Of a stretch of 13,422 bases of DNA, positions 6,731 to 13,422 are shown piece by piece. Source of the DNA: Planctomycetota bacterium. GTDB lineage: Bacteria; Planctomycetota; SZUA-567; H5-PLA8. The position numbers and the translations under genes were made by a program. Each line of letters begins with the position of its first letter. The stretch's first letter is position 1. The notes below the pieces were generated by a model. That model searched no databases. It saw only the letters and a program-made list of their open reading frames with translations, and was not told where the DNA came from. The stretch spans positions 1-13,422 of the forward strand of contig JANXLS010000309.1 in assembly GCA_025355035.1 (NCBI GenBank), given 5' to 3'.

Positions 6731-7570
6731 TCACCATCGAGACCACGGATTGTCGCCAATGATTTCACACACAAATCCCAGCGCATTGCGTAACCGCGCT
6801 CCCAGCGCTTCAACATCCACGCTCGCGCACCGCACCACAATTCCATCCTCGCCTATTGGACTCGCCGAAACGCGCGTCTCCACACCCCGCGCGAATCCCT
6901 CTTCCGCGATAACACCCGCCAACGCCGCCGCACCCTTCGCAACCTGCGGCCCAACGATGATCGCCGTCGCCAACGTGTTGAACCGCCGCATCCGTTCAGC
7001 CAGCGGCCCATGCATCGCGTCCAATGTAAGCGCGTCTAAAAATCTCAACCGTCCATTTTGCCAAATCTCGATTCGGTTGCAATAGCGCTCAAATTGCCAG
7101 CGCTCGCCCGACTCCAATCGCCCCGCCGAAATCCAATCGACGACCACCAGATTTGCGTCGGCCGCAAGCGTGTATTTCTGCGTTTGCTTTAACGTCGATC
7201 CCGCAAAACACGCGACGCGATCCGGAGCGGAAACAAACAGCGCCCGGGCGCCAACCGTGCAATCCAGCGCCTGGATCGCCAGCGAATCCGAGCGATACAC
7301 TTTCGTCGACGCCTGCGTCATCAACACCGCTTGAGTATTCTCGCGTGCTTGGATCGTCAACCCAATAACGTCGCCCCCGAGCAACCCGCCGCCATACGTG
7401 CCACTGACCACCCATGCCGCCGAACCGTGGTTGCTGGGATTTACGAACTTCAGCGGACTGGAAGCAAACGCTTCGACGACAGCCGTGCGATTCGAAACGC
7501 GTTCAAATCCCAGCCGACCCGTGCCGGGAGCGACCTCGGTTTGAGTTTGCAGCGAGTCAAAATTCAACAA
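6731..7570 (-). CDS. ureD: Urease accessory protein UreD
   Basis: Maturation chaperone that, with UreF and UreG, delivers nickel to the UreC active site (called UreH in Helicobacter). About 279 residues, normal for the family. Visible family patterns: GRLGFERVSNRT near the N terminus, SPLKFVNPSN, the Gly-rich GTYGGGLLGGD, QASTKVYRS at about 86-94 and DWISAGRLESGERW near the middle. The start is unclear: no ATG is available near the N terminus, and the in-frame stop three codons upstream leaves two adjacent TTG codons (7570 and 7567) as likely starts, with only a weak GGA before them. It is first of the urease genes proper in the leftward cluster, as in many ureDABC orders. Confidence 0.93.
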   Translation of the reverse strand: MLNFDSLQTQTEVAPGTGRLGFERVSNRTAVVEAFASSPLKFVNPSNHGSAAWVVSGTYGGGLLGGDVIGLTIQARENTQAVLMTQASTKVYRSDSLAIQALDCTVGARALFVSAPDRVACFAGSTLKQTQKYTLAADANLVVVDWISAGRLESGERWQFERYCNRIEIWQNGRLRFLDALTLDAMHGPLAERMRRFNTLATAIIVGPQVAKGAAALAGVIAEEGFARGVETRVSASPIGEDGIVVRCASVDVEALGARLRNALGFVCEIIGDNPWSRW

Positions 7571-7671
7571 TCCGTTTCAATTCCAATCATCGCGCTGCAA
7601 TCCCGTGCGCACTTTTTATCATTTCAGTTTGAATAAACCCATGATGCAGAATTCGGGCCAAAGCCCCCCCT

Positions 7672-8142
7672 TTACGAAACGTTCGACCCCAACAACGAAT
7701 ACTCGTGATCGTTTGCCGGCGGCAACGCACCGGTCCGAACCTGCATGTATAGCGCCAGGCTGTTCTGTTCACGCGCCGGATCGGCAAGTAAATCCTTTAT
7801 GAAATGCAGCGGATAAATAATGTGCGACCGATTCGACGACACGACCGCATAATTCAAATTGAGCGGGTCGGTCACGATCGCCACCCACGTCCAACCCATC
7901 TGGTCGCAGATCACCTGCCCCCACAAACTCCCGAGACTCACCGACGCATCCATCAAGGATGCAGTGCGCAGCGCGTCGTCCTGTTTGCGATACAGATCGA
8001 CAGCCTGGCTGATCAACGATTGAAGTCTGTCGGGATCCGGAGCCGACGCTCGATCCGCGCCGATCCGTTTCAGCGCTTTCTGAATATAGCTCGTGATGCT
8101 CGCGCGCTCGTGGGATGTAACCGGCCTGTCAGACGTCGGCAT
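7672..8142 (-). CDS. DUF3806-like protein upstream of ureD
   Basis: A 156-residue soluble protein without a signal peptide or membrane helix. The N-terminal half is helical, with SLISQAVDLYRKQDDALRT at about 42-60. It is followed by LGSLWGQVICDQMGWTWV at about 70-87, VVSSNRSHIIYPLHFI at about 100-115 and a hydrophilic C terminus. The LGxLWG...GWxWV...P pattern is what I associate with DUF3806, a domain of unknown function. The ATG at 8142 is preceded by CAGG about eight bases upstream. It lies 101 bases before ureD on the same strand, so it may head the urease transcript, but it is not a known urease gene. The gene is real by position and composition; the family call is moderate. Confidence 0.7.
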   Translation of the reverse strand: MPTSDRPVTSHERASITSYIQKALKRIGADRASAPDPDRLQSLISQAVDLYRKQDDALRTASLMDASVSLGSLWGQVICDQMGWTWVAIVTDPLNLNYAVVSSNRSHIIYPLHFIKDLLADPAREQNSLALYMQVRTGALPPANDHEYSLLGSNVS

Positions 8143-8202
8143 ATCGGGAACCTGCTTTAAGAAATAAAAGACTTCTAAACAATTTGACGCCTACAAAAAT
8201 AA

Positions 8203-8219
8203 CCGCCCTACGCAGGCGG
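8203..8219 (-). terminator. Small hairpin with T tract on the minus strand
   Basis: CCGCC at 8203-8207 and GGCGG at 8215-8219 form a 5-bp GC stem with a 7-base loop. On the minus strand it is followed by TTATTTTT, the form of a weak intrinsic terminator. It would stop leftward transcription entering from the 8254-8420 palindrome before the 8142 gene. The stem is short, so this is tentative. Confidence 0.3.
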
Positions 8220-8253
8220 ACAACTGAAAAAAGTCCTGCTCCTCCTTTATACC

Positions 8254-8420
8254 TAGCAGGGTGCTGAAAAACTATCTTGGTCGAAATACGGCGCTTTTTG
8301 TCCGGCTCTTCGTTGCGAACTCCAAGCGTTATCTCCTATGATAGCGCTTGGAGTTTGCGCCTCGATCCGAACAAAAATCGCTCGAATTTCGCCTGAAGCC
8401 AGTTTTTCAGCACCCTGCTA
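8254..8420. mobile_element. 167-bp near-complete palindrome, probable miniature inverted-repeat element
   Basis: The ends are a perfect 20-bp inverted repeat: TAGCAGGGTGCTGAAAAACT at 8254-8273 and its reverse complement at 8401-8420. Inside, the two halves remain roughly 70 percent complementary by eye. The apex is another strong stem, 8318-8333 with 8340-8355 (16 pairs including one G-T), around a 6-base loop TCCTAT at 8334-8339. The outermost TA on each side could be a duplicated TA target rather than part of the repeat. There is no room for a transposase, so a MITE-like element mobilised in trans is the likely explanation. It could also serve as a bidirectional terminator. The parent element was not identified. 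Confidence 0.75.
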
Positions 8421-8655
8421 AAGCAGGTACCCTTTGATGAAGCCAAAAATGCGTCGGCGCCGGCCAATGGATCGAGGCGCCCCGGGTCGCGACGATTCTC
8501 TACTTACCCATTGGTAAACCCAACGCGATCGGAGATTGTTTTGAAAACCGCTATGACGAATACCGCTTCTGCAAACGGTACTGGTGGCGACAATAGATGT
8601 GTTGACTTTTACGGATTTCTTATTACTTTAAGAATCAAATTTACAGTTTTTTTAC
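8421..8655. other. Non-coding stretch between the palindrome and the riboswitch
   Basis: I see no credible gene here; the short open frames overlap the riboswitch or lack ribosome sites. It contains a 7-bp inverted pair, CCAATGG near 8465 and CCATTGG near 8508, too far apart to be convincing. It also holds the candidate kimA promoter near 8602-8629. The last part becomes AT-rich toward the riboswitch. Confidence 0.5.
8602..8629 (+). promoter_or_regulatory. Weak candidate promoter for the riboswitch-kimA transcript
   Basis: TTGACT at 8602-8607 matches the -35 consensus at five of six positions. TACTTT at 8624-8629, 16 bases on, is a poor -10 match (three of six). The placement, about 30 bases before the riboswitch aptamer, is what would be expected. 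The -10 element may be misassigned. Confidence 0.3.
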
Positions 8656-8849
8656 ACAGCCGAATCTGTCCAGCAGGGCAGAACGGGGGAACCAATCGCA
8701 TCGGTTCAGCGCCGCCTTCAGACACGGGGCAAAAACGCTGGATCAATCGAAGTTGGGGTGTATTGCGCGCAACGACCGGCCTTTGAGCCGGGACTACCGC
8801 GTGAGGGGAACCTGATTTCCCTAGCCCGTCAGCTAACCTCGCAGGCTTT
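8656..8849 (+). promoter_or_regulatory. c-di-AMP riboswitch (ydaO/yuaA class)
   Basis: RNA element that binds cyclic di-AMP and normally lowers expression of potassium-uptake genes when the messenger is high. Conserved blocks appear in order: GCCGAATCTG (8659-8668), the junction GGGGGAACCAA (8685-8695), GGGGTG (8755-8760) and the hallmark 3' block GTCAGCTAACCTCG (8829-8842) ending in AGGC at 8843-8846. GCC at 8659-8661 can pair with GGC at 8844-8846 to close P1. Two peripheral hairpins are visible: CCGGC/GCCGG (8776-8780, 8787-8791) and AGGGGAA/TTTCCCT (8804-8810, 8816-8822). The GGGGTG block continues TATT where the class usually has AATC. The kimA-like gene starts about 25 bases downstream. 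Exact ends are approximate. Confidence 0.92.
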
Positions 8850-8870
8850 TTCAGGGAGGGAATAAATCAA

Positions 8871-10904
8871 GTGCACGGTGGAGGCGGAGGAGATCGACCG
8901 CGAGAACTGAAATGGTATCACGCGGCGGGAATGTTGTTCGGCGATTGGGGCACGTCGCGACTGTATGTGCTGGGTCTCGCCTATGTTATGCTCAAACGGG
9001 AAATGTCGCCGCACGCGTCTTTTTGGTACGTGGGCGCGATGTGTGTCTTGGTGACGCTCGTTGGGTTTTCCTACACAATCATCTGCCGCCACTTTCCGGA
9101 TGGCGGCGGCGTTTATTCAGCAGCGAAACATCGCTCGAAATCGTTGGCCGTCATCGGCGCGTTGTTGTTGATCGCCGATTACATCGTGACGGCGGCTCTC
9201 AGTTCCTACGACGGATTTCGATACATTCTGCCGGCCAGTTTGGGAGACAGCGGTAAAACCATCGCACTCTATGCGGCCGCGTCGTCGATTCTGGCGATCG
9301 GTGCAGTCAATACGTTCGGGCCCAAGCGCGTTGGAACGATCGCATTAGTCGTTGCGATCATTTCGGCAGGATTCTATCTGATCGTTGGAATCGCGTGTAT
9401 TCCGCATCTAAGTCACGCAACCATCGCCGCGCCTACAGAGCCGGTCTCCATGCAATGGCAGCATTTCGTCAGCGTCATTCTGGCGTTGTCAGGCGTTGAA
9501 GCGATCGCGAACATGACGGGTGTGATGGCGGAGCCTGTTGCGAAGAATTCGGCGAAAGCCATCTTTATTGTGTTGCTAGAAGTCGTGATTTTGAATTTGA
9601 TCATGGCCTATGCGATGAACGCGCTGCCGGTGTTGAACCTCGGGGCAGGGGAGGGGTTCACAGTTGCGGGATACAAAGCCGACGACGTTCAGGATCATAT
9701 GATCAAGATTCTGGCGACCGAATACGTCAGTCCGTGGTTCGCTGCGATCAGCTCGTTCTTTTTTGGATTACTGCTGTTTTCGGCTGCAAACACGGCGATC
9801 GGCGACATGGTGAGCATTCAGTACCTGATGTCGCGCGACAAGGAACTGCCAGGATTTTTCACGTCGCTGAACAAGTACGGGATGCCGTGGGTTGGATTGG
9901 TGACGGCGACGGTTCTGCCGACGATCGTGCTGTTGATTGTCGGATCGGATACGGAAATGCTGGCGGATTTGTATGCGATCGGCGTGGTCGGAGCGATCAC
10001 CATTAATATGATCGCGTGCGGATCGAACAAGCAACTGGATCTTGTCGTTTGGGAACGCATCGTACTGCTCTGTGTCGGCGCGATCGTATGCTTTATTGAG
10101 CTGTCGATCGCGTACGATAAGCCGAAGGCGCTGATGTTCGCCATGTCGGTCGTCGGGATCGGATTGACGGGACGTTTTGCCGCAAAGCGCGAATGGCAGC
10201 AGGTAGGAATCGCGGCATTTGGAATAGCTCTGGCGGTTGTCGCGTTCCTGGTGTTGCCGTATGGACATGTGGGCGACGTGTTGACGAACAAACCGGAAGT
10301 GTCGCACACGCAGGCGTTCGCATTCACGGCGATGATTCTCTCGGGAATCTTTGTTGCGAATTGGCGCGCTCGGCCGGATGCGGAAGTGGATTTGGAGCTG
10401 GAACTCGAAGCGAAGACGGCGAAGAAGGAAATTCACCGCCAGGAGCAGAGCGCCATTCGTGCGGCCATCCCGCCGAACGCTCCGCGTTTGTTGGTTCCCA
10501 CGCGTGGGAGCCCGAAGCTGATCAAATTCGCGGCGCAATATGCGAAGGACAAAAAAGCTGCGCTGTTCGTGCTGTTTGTGCGCGAAGTTGCGTTGACGAT
10601 CCACGAACGCAATGCCTCTCTGGCGACGGATACCATGACGCTGGCCAACGACGAAGAAGCGAAGAAGGTTTTTGCGGACGCGCGAAAGGTCTGTGACGAT
10701 CTGAACGTGCCGATGGCTCAGTTGTACTCGGTGCACGATTCCGCCGCGGACTTGATCCTTGACAACGCGGCGATGTTGGGCGTCGATGCGGTGATTATGG
10801 GCGTATCGAAACGCGGCGCGCTCTGGAAGACGTTGCGTGGGGACGTGATCCAGGATGTTGTCGCCTATTTGCCTGACAGCATTCCCTTGTTGATTCACGC
10901 GTAG
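8871..10904 (+). CDS. kimA: KimA-like potassium importer: APC-fold transporter with UspA-like C-terminal domain
   Basis: Inner-membrane transporter of 677 residues. Residues about 15-500 hold roughly twelve hydrophobic segments of the amino-acid/polyamine/organocation fold. The first carries GDWGTSRLYVLG (24-35), close to the GDIGTSPLY signature of KUP potassium transporters. A charged linker (EVDLELELEAKTAKKE, 505-520) leads to a soluble UspA-like domain about 535-677 ending MGVSKRGALWKTLRGDVIQ and IPLLIHA. This is the layout of Bacillus KimA (formerly YdaO), a high-affinity K+ importer whose UspA-like domain also binds c-di-AMP. A generic amino-acid permease is the alternative, but the riboswitch upstream argues for potassium. 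The start is GTG at 8871, with GGGAGGG at 8854-8860 ten bases before it. A terminator-like hairpin follows the TAG. Substrate is inferred from context. Confidence 0.88.
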   Translation: MHGGGGGDRPRELKWYHAAGMLFGDWGTSRLYVLGLAYVMLKREMSPHASFWYVGAMCVLVTLVGFSYTIICRHFPDGGGVYSAAKHRSKSLAVIGALLLIADYIVTAALSSYDGFRYILPASLGDSGKTIALYAAASSILAIGAVNTFGPKRVGTIALVVAIISAGFYLIVGIACIPHLSHATIAAPTEPVSMQWQHFVSVILALSGVEAIANMTGVMAEPVAKNSAKAIFIVLLEVVILNLIMAYAMNALPVLNLGAGEGFTVAGYKADDVQDHMIKILATEYVSPWFAAISSFFFGLLLFSAANTAIGDMVSIQYLMSRDKELPGFFTSLNKYGMPWVGLVTATVLPTIVLLIVGSDTEMLADLYAIGVVGAITINMIACGSNKQLDLVVWERIVLLCVGAIVCFIELSIAYDKPKALMFAMSVVGIGLTGRFAAKREWQQVGIAAFGIALAVVAFLVLPYGHVGDVLTNKPEVSHTQAFAFTAMILSGIFVANWRARPDAEVDLELELEAKTAKKEIHRQEQSAIRAAIPPNAPRLLVPTRGSPKLIKFAAQYAKDKKAALFVLFVREVALTIHERNASLATDTMTLANDEEAKKVFADARKVCDDLNVPMAQLYSVHDSAADLILDNAAMLGVDAVIMGVSKRGALWKTLRGDVIQDVVAYLPDSIPLLIHA

Positions 10905-10915
10905 GAAAACATGAT

Positions 10916-10945
10916 GGAAGCGGCGGTGAAATCGCCGCCGCTTCC
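10916..10945 (+). terminator. GC-rich hairpin terminator after kimA
   Basis: GGAAGCGGCGG at 10916-10926 and CCGCCGCTTCC at 10935-10945 form a perfect 11-bp stem with an 8-base loop, 11 bases after the kimA stop. It is followed by TACTTCTTA, a modest T-rich tail. The stem is very stable, so termination of the kimA transcript is likely despite the imperfect T run. Confidence 0.7.
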
Positions 10946-11145
10946 TACTTCTTAAGAATGAGCCCATGACAAGGCACGCCCCTTTCTAGCGCATTCAGAA
11001 CGACTGTACTAAAATCATCCGCGCACACAAAAATCGAATGTTTTGCGAAACGAAATCGCGACTGCGGCGTCAAATGCGCATTCGTTCGCGTCACGCGAAT
11101 ATTGAAGTACACTCGTAGATCCATTCTCCTGCTGGAGCTCACGCA

Positions 11146-13422
11146 ATGCGCACCCCTCATCTATTGCCACTCATCTTGATCGCACTCGTTTCTTTCACGG
11201 AGATTCGCATGTTCGCATCCGAGATCGGTTTTGCCGAAGACTTCGCGCTATCAACAAACCGCGAAGAGACGCTGAAACAGCTTATTCCCGGTACGGACGA
11301 TTATTACTTCTACAATTGCGTCCATCTGCAGAACAACGCCCAGTTCACCAAGGTGGACGAGTTGCTTCTGAAATGGATTCAGCGGCATGGCGAGAATGGA
11401 CGCGTCAAGGAGATTCAAAATCGCCAGGCACTGCTGAACTTCGATAAAAACCCAAAAAAATCGTTCGATTTCCTGGCGCACCGGTTGAGTCTTCTGTTCA
11501 ATCATCAACGGCATGTCCCGGGGCAAAAGCCGAACCATGCGACGGCGCTCGATCCGAAAGTGTTTGCGATCGAACCGCTGACCACAACGGCGCTGAATCA
11601 CTTCGGAGATCTGGGTGGATTTGAAGACAGCGCGATCGACATGCTGATGGCGCAGGCGAAGTTCACGGGCGACAACGCCGATGGCAATCGCCGTAGGCTG
11701 TTGTTGCAGCGGTTGAAGCGACCGGATTACGAAGGGCTGCCAAAGATCATCGTCAGCGATCTGCGCTTTCAAAACAGCGGGGGGTTTGGATCGATCGCGA
11801 TTCACCGCTTGCTGCTGCTGAGCCAGCTCGATGAATGCGTGAAGCTGATGCCGGAACTGCTGAACAACAACAACATCGTCAATGTGTATTTATCGCGGCT
11901 GCAGCCGAATCCGGATATCGATTGGAAGCATGACGACAAAGAGCATCTTGCGCATCTCGAGCGGCTGTGGGCATTCGTGTCGAAGTTGCAGCCCTCGTTC
12001 AATTCGTTAAAGGCGCACGTGCTGTATGAGCGGCTCGCGTTCGATCAAAAGCAGGGGACGTACGATAAAGACCGCTTCATGGAGTATTTGAAGCTTCCGC
12101 GCAATGTTCATTACATGCCGCAGGCGTATCTGGAACGACCCGAGCTGCGGAATTTTCGCGCGAATTTCGGACAGGCTTTCAACGACACGTTGCTGCCCGT
12201 GATCGGAACCGACGAACAACTTGTGCGCGATTATTTGATGCACTATTTTGAGAAGGAAGATGCGTTCGAACCGTATGCGCCCTACATCGTCGATGCGTGG
12301 CTGAAGGATGTTTTTGCGGAAGCGAAGATTGTGTCCGGCGCGGGCGATCAAGAGAAGTGGTACGCGCTGCTGAACAACCCGGCGCGATTGCAGCAACTAA
12401 AGGAGCGCGTGGACATCGCGTTCGCACCGACAAACAAGAATTATTTCCGTGCGGATGAACCGGTTACGATGGCGTTGGACGTGAAGAACGTCAAGACGCT
12501 GATGGTGAAAGTTTACGAGATCAACACGGCGAACTACTACCGCGAATTGCAGCGCGAAGTTGAGACAAGCATTAATCTCGACGGGCTTGTCGCCAATCAG
12601 GAGACGCCGTACACGTATGATGAACCGCCGCTGCGCCGGATGCGCCGCACGTTCGAATTCCCGGCGTTGAAAAATCCCGGCGTGTACGTGATCGACTTCA
12701 TCGGCAATGGCCGCAGCAGCCGCACGGTGGTACGCAAGGGTCGTGCGCGTGCGATGGATCACTCCAGTGCGGCGGGACAAATTTTCACGGTGTTGGACGA
12801 AAGCAACACGAAGCAGAAGACGGCGTCGATCTGGCTGGCCGGACACGAGTACAAATCGGACGGGAACGGCGACATTTTGATTCCGTACACGAATTCGCCC
12901 GGGCAGCAGAACATCGTGGTGACGGCGGGAAACATTCTATCGCTCGATCACTTTCAGCATCTCTCCGAAAACTATAAGCTGCTCGCCGGGATTTATGTAG
13001 AGCGCGAGGAGTTGTTGAAGCGCCAGAAGGCGCGGGTGCTCGTGCGTCCGATGATGTACATCAACGGCGCGGCAATGGGCTTTAAGGCGTTGGAAGAAGT
13101 GACACTGGCCCTTCAATCGACCGATCGCGACGGGATCGTTTCGTCGAAGGAAATCCGCGATTTCAAGCTCGAAGACGACAAAGAGTCGGTCTACGAATTC
13201 CAGGTGCCGGAGAATCTGAGTAGCCTGAAGATCACGCTGAGAGCGAAAATTCAAGTCCTAAGCATCGGCAATAAAACGGACCTCTCCGACTCGGTCACGT
13301 TCACGCTGAACCAAATCGACAAGACCGAACAGTTTGCAGACGTTCACTTCAGCCGTCTGGAGAAGGGCTACATTCTCTCGATCCTTGGCAAAACGGGCGA
13401 GGTGCTGGCCGATCGCGCGATC
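11146..13422 (+). CDS. Large secreted protein with macroglobulin-like domains (3' end beyond window)
   Basis: An open frame of 759 codons with no stop before the right edge. Start ATG 11146 follows an in-frame TAG at 11116 and a GGAG at 11134-11137, eight bases upstream. Residues 1-26 look like a signal peptide (hydrophobic LLPLLILIALVSF, possible cleavage after FAS). Residues about 27-420 are mostly helical with no motif I recognise. From 426 (FAPTNKNYFRADEPVTMALD) to about 535 there is a macroglobulin-1-like beta domain, with KVYEINTANYY and NPGVYVIDFIGNGRSSRT. Further beta-rich repeats follow, including SIWLAGHEYKSDGNGDILIP. This matches bacterial alpha-2-macroglobulin-like proteins, which guard the periplasm or cell surface against foreign proteases. 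The thioester motif, if any, would lie beyond the window. It may instead be one of the large MG2-containing proteins without a thioester. Confidence 0.75.
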   Translation, partial: MRTPHLLPLILIALVSFTEIRMFASEIGFAEDFALSTNREETLKQLIPGTDDYYFYNCVHLQNNAQFTKVDELLLKWIQRHGENGRVKEIQNRQALLNFDKNPKKSFDFLAHRLSLLFNHQRHVPGQKPNHATALDPKVFAIEPLTTTALNHFGDLGGFEDSAIDMLMAQAKFTGDNADGNRRRLLLQRLKRPDYEGLPKIIVSDLRFQNSGGFGSIAIHRLLLLSQLDECVKLMPELLNNNNIVNVYLSRLQPNPDIDWKHDDKEHLAHLERLWAFVSKLQPSFNSLKAHVLYERLAFDQKQGTYDKDRFMEYLKLPRNVHYMPQAYLERPELRNFRANFGQAFNDTLLPVIGTDEQLVRDYLMHYFEKEDAFEPYAPYIVDAWLKDVFAEAKIVSGAGDQEKWYALLNNPARLQQLKERVDIAFAPTNKNYFRADEPVTMALDVKNVKTLMVKVYEINTANYYRELQREVETSINLDGLVANQETPYTYDEPPLRRMRRTFEFPALKNPGVYVIDFIGNGRSSRTVVRKGRARAMDHSSAAGQIFTVLDESNTKQKTASIWLAGHEYKSDGNGDILIPYTNSPGQQNIVVTAGNILSLDHFQHLSENYKLLAGIYVEREELLKRQKARVLVRPMMYINGAAMGFKALEEVTLALQSTDRDGIVSSKEIRDFKLEDDKESVYEFQVPENLSSLKITLRAKIQVLSIGNKTDLSDSVTFTLNQIDKTEQFADVHFSRLEKGYILSILGKTGEVLADRAI

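Noticed and set aside
8511..8786. 91-residue rightward open frame
   Set aside because: It runs through the riboswitch aptamer, whose conserved blocks explain the sequence better than coding does.
9768..10967. 399-residue leftward open frame opposite kimA
   Set aside because: Antisense to the transporter, with an Arg-, His- and Gln-rich composition typical of a shadow frame, and it runs through the terminator hairpin at 10916-10945.
10945..11160. 71-residue leftward open frame in the gap before the macroglobulin-like gene
   Set aside because: It overlaps the start of the 11146 gene and the kimA terminator, lacks a good ribosome site, and has no recognised family. A small gene cannot be excluded.

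Overview
This window most resembles a chromosomal segment from a free-living bacterium of the Planctomycetes-Verrucomicrobia-Acidobacteria type, with Planctomycetes as my first guess. The reasons are a large secreted protein with macroglobulin-like domains, a fused UreA-UreB, weak or absent Shine-Dalgarno sites at several genes, abundant intergenic inverted repeats, and a ydaO-type riboswitch outside Firmicutes. This is inference; no rRNA or taxonomic marker was compared.

Layout. Positions 1-33 are the last codons of a rightward gene, followed by a strong hairpin (39-68) that separates it from leftward pgk (93-1280). A sigma70-like promoter for pgk lies at 1342-1370. A small rightward membrane protein (1493-1771) converges with a leftward sensor histidine kinase (1781-3175) that has no response regulator beside it. 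Next comes a leftward urease cluster, in transcription order: a DUF3806-like gene (8142-7672), ureD (7570-6731), fused ureAB (6567-5791), a membrane-anchored DUF4760-like gene (5681-5166) and ureC (4985-3270). UreC keeps all nickel-binding and catalytic residues. The maturation genes ureE, ureF and ureG are not in the window. Three of the cluster's spacers hold different imperfect inverted repeats built from short units of about 7-8 bp.

The 728-bp gap from 8143 to 8870 holds a 167-bp near-complete palindrome resembling a miniature transposable element (8254-8420), a weak promoter candidate, and a clear c-di-AMP (ydaO/yuaA) riboswitch at about 8656-8849. The riboswitch sits directly upstream of a rightward gene (8871-10904) for an APC-fold transporter with a C-terminal UspA-like domain, the architecture of the KimA potassium importer. 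The switch and its expected target therefore occur together, as in Bacillus. A GC-rich hairpin (10916-10945) ends that unit. The window closes inside a large secreted protein with macroglobulin-like domains (11146 onward, open at the right edge).

The most informative signals are the riboswitch-KimA pair, the long palindrome, the extra membrane gene inside the urease structural operon, and the three repeat families in the urease spacers.
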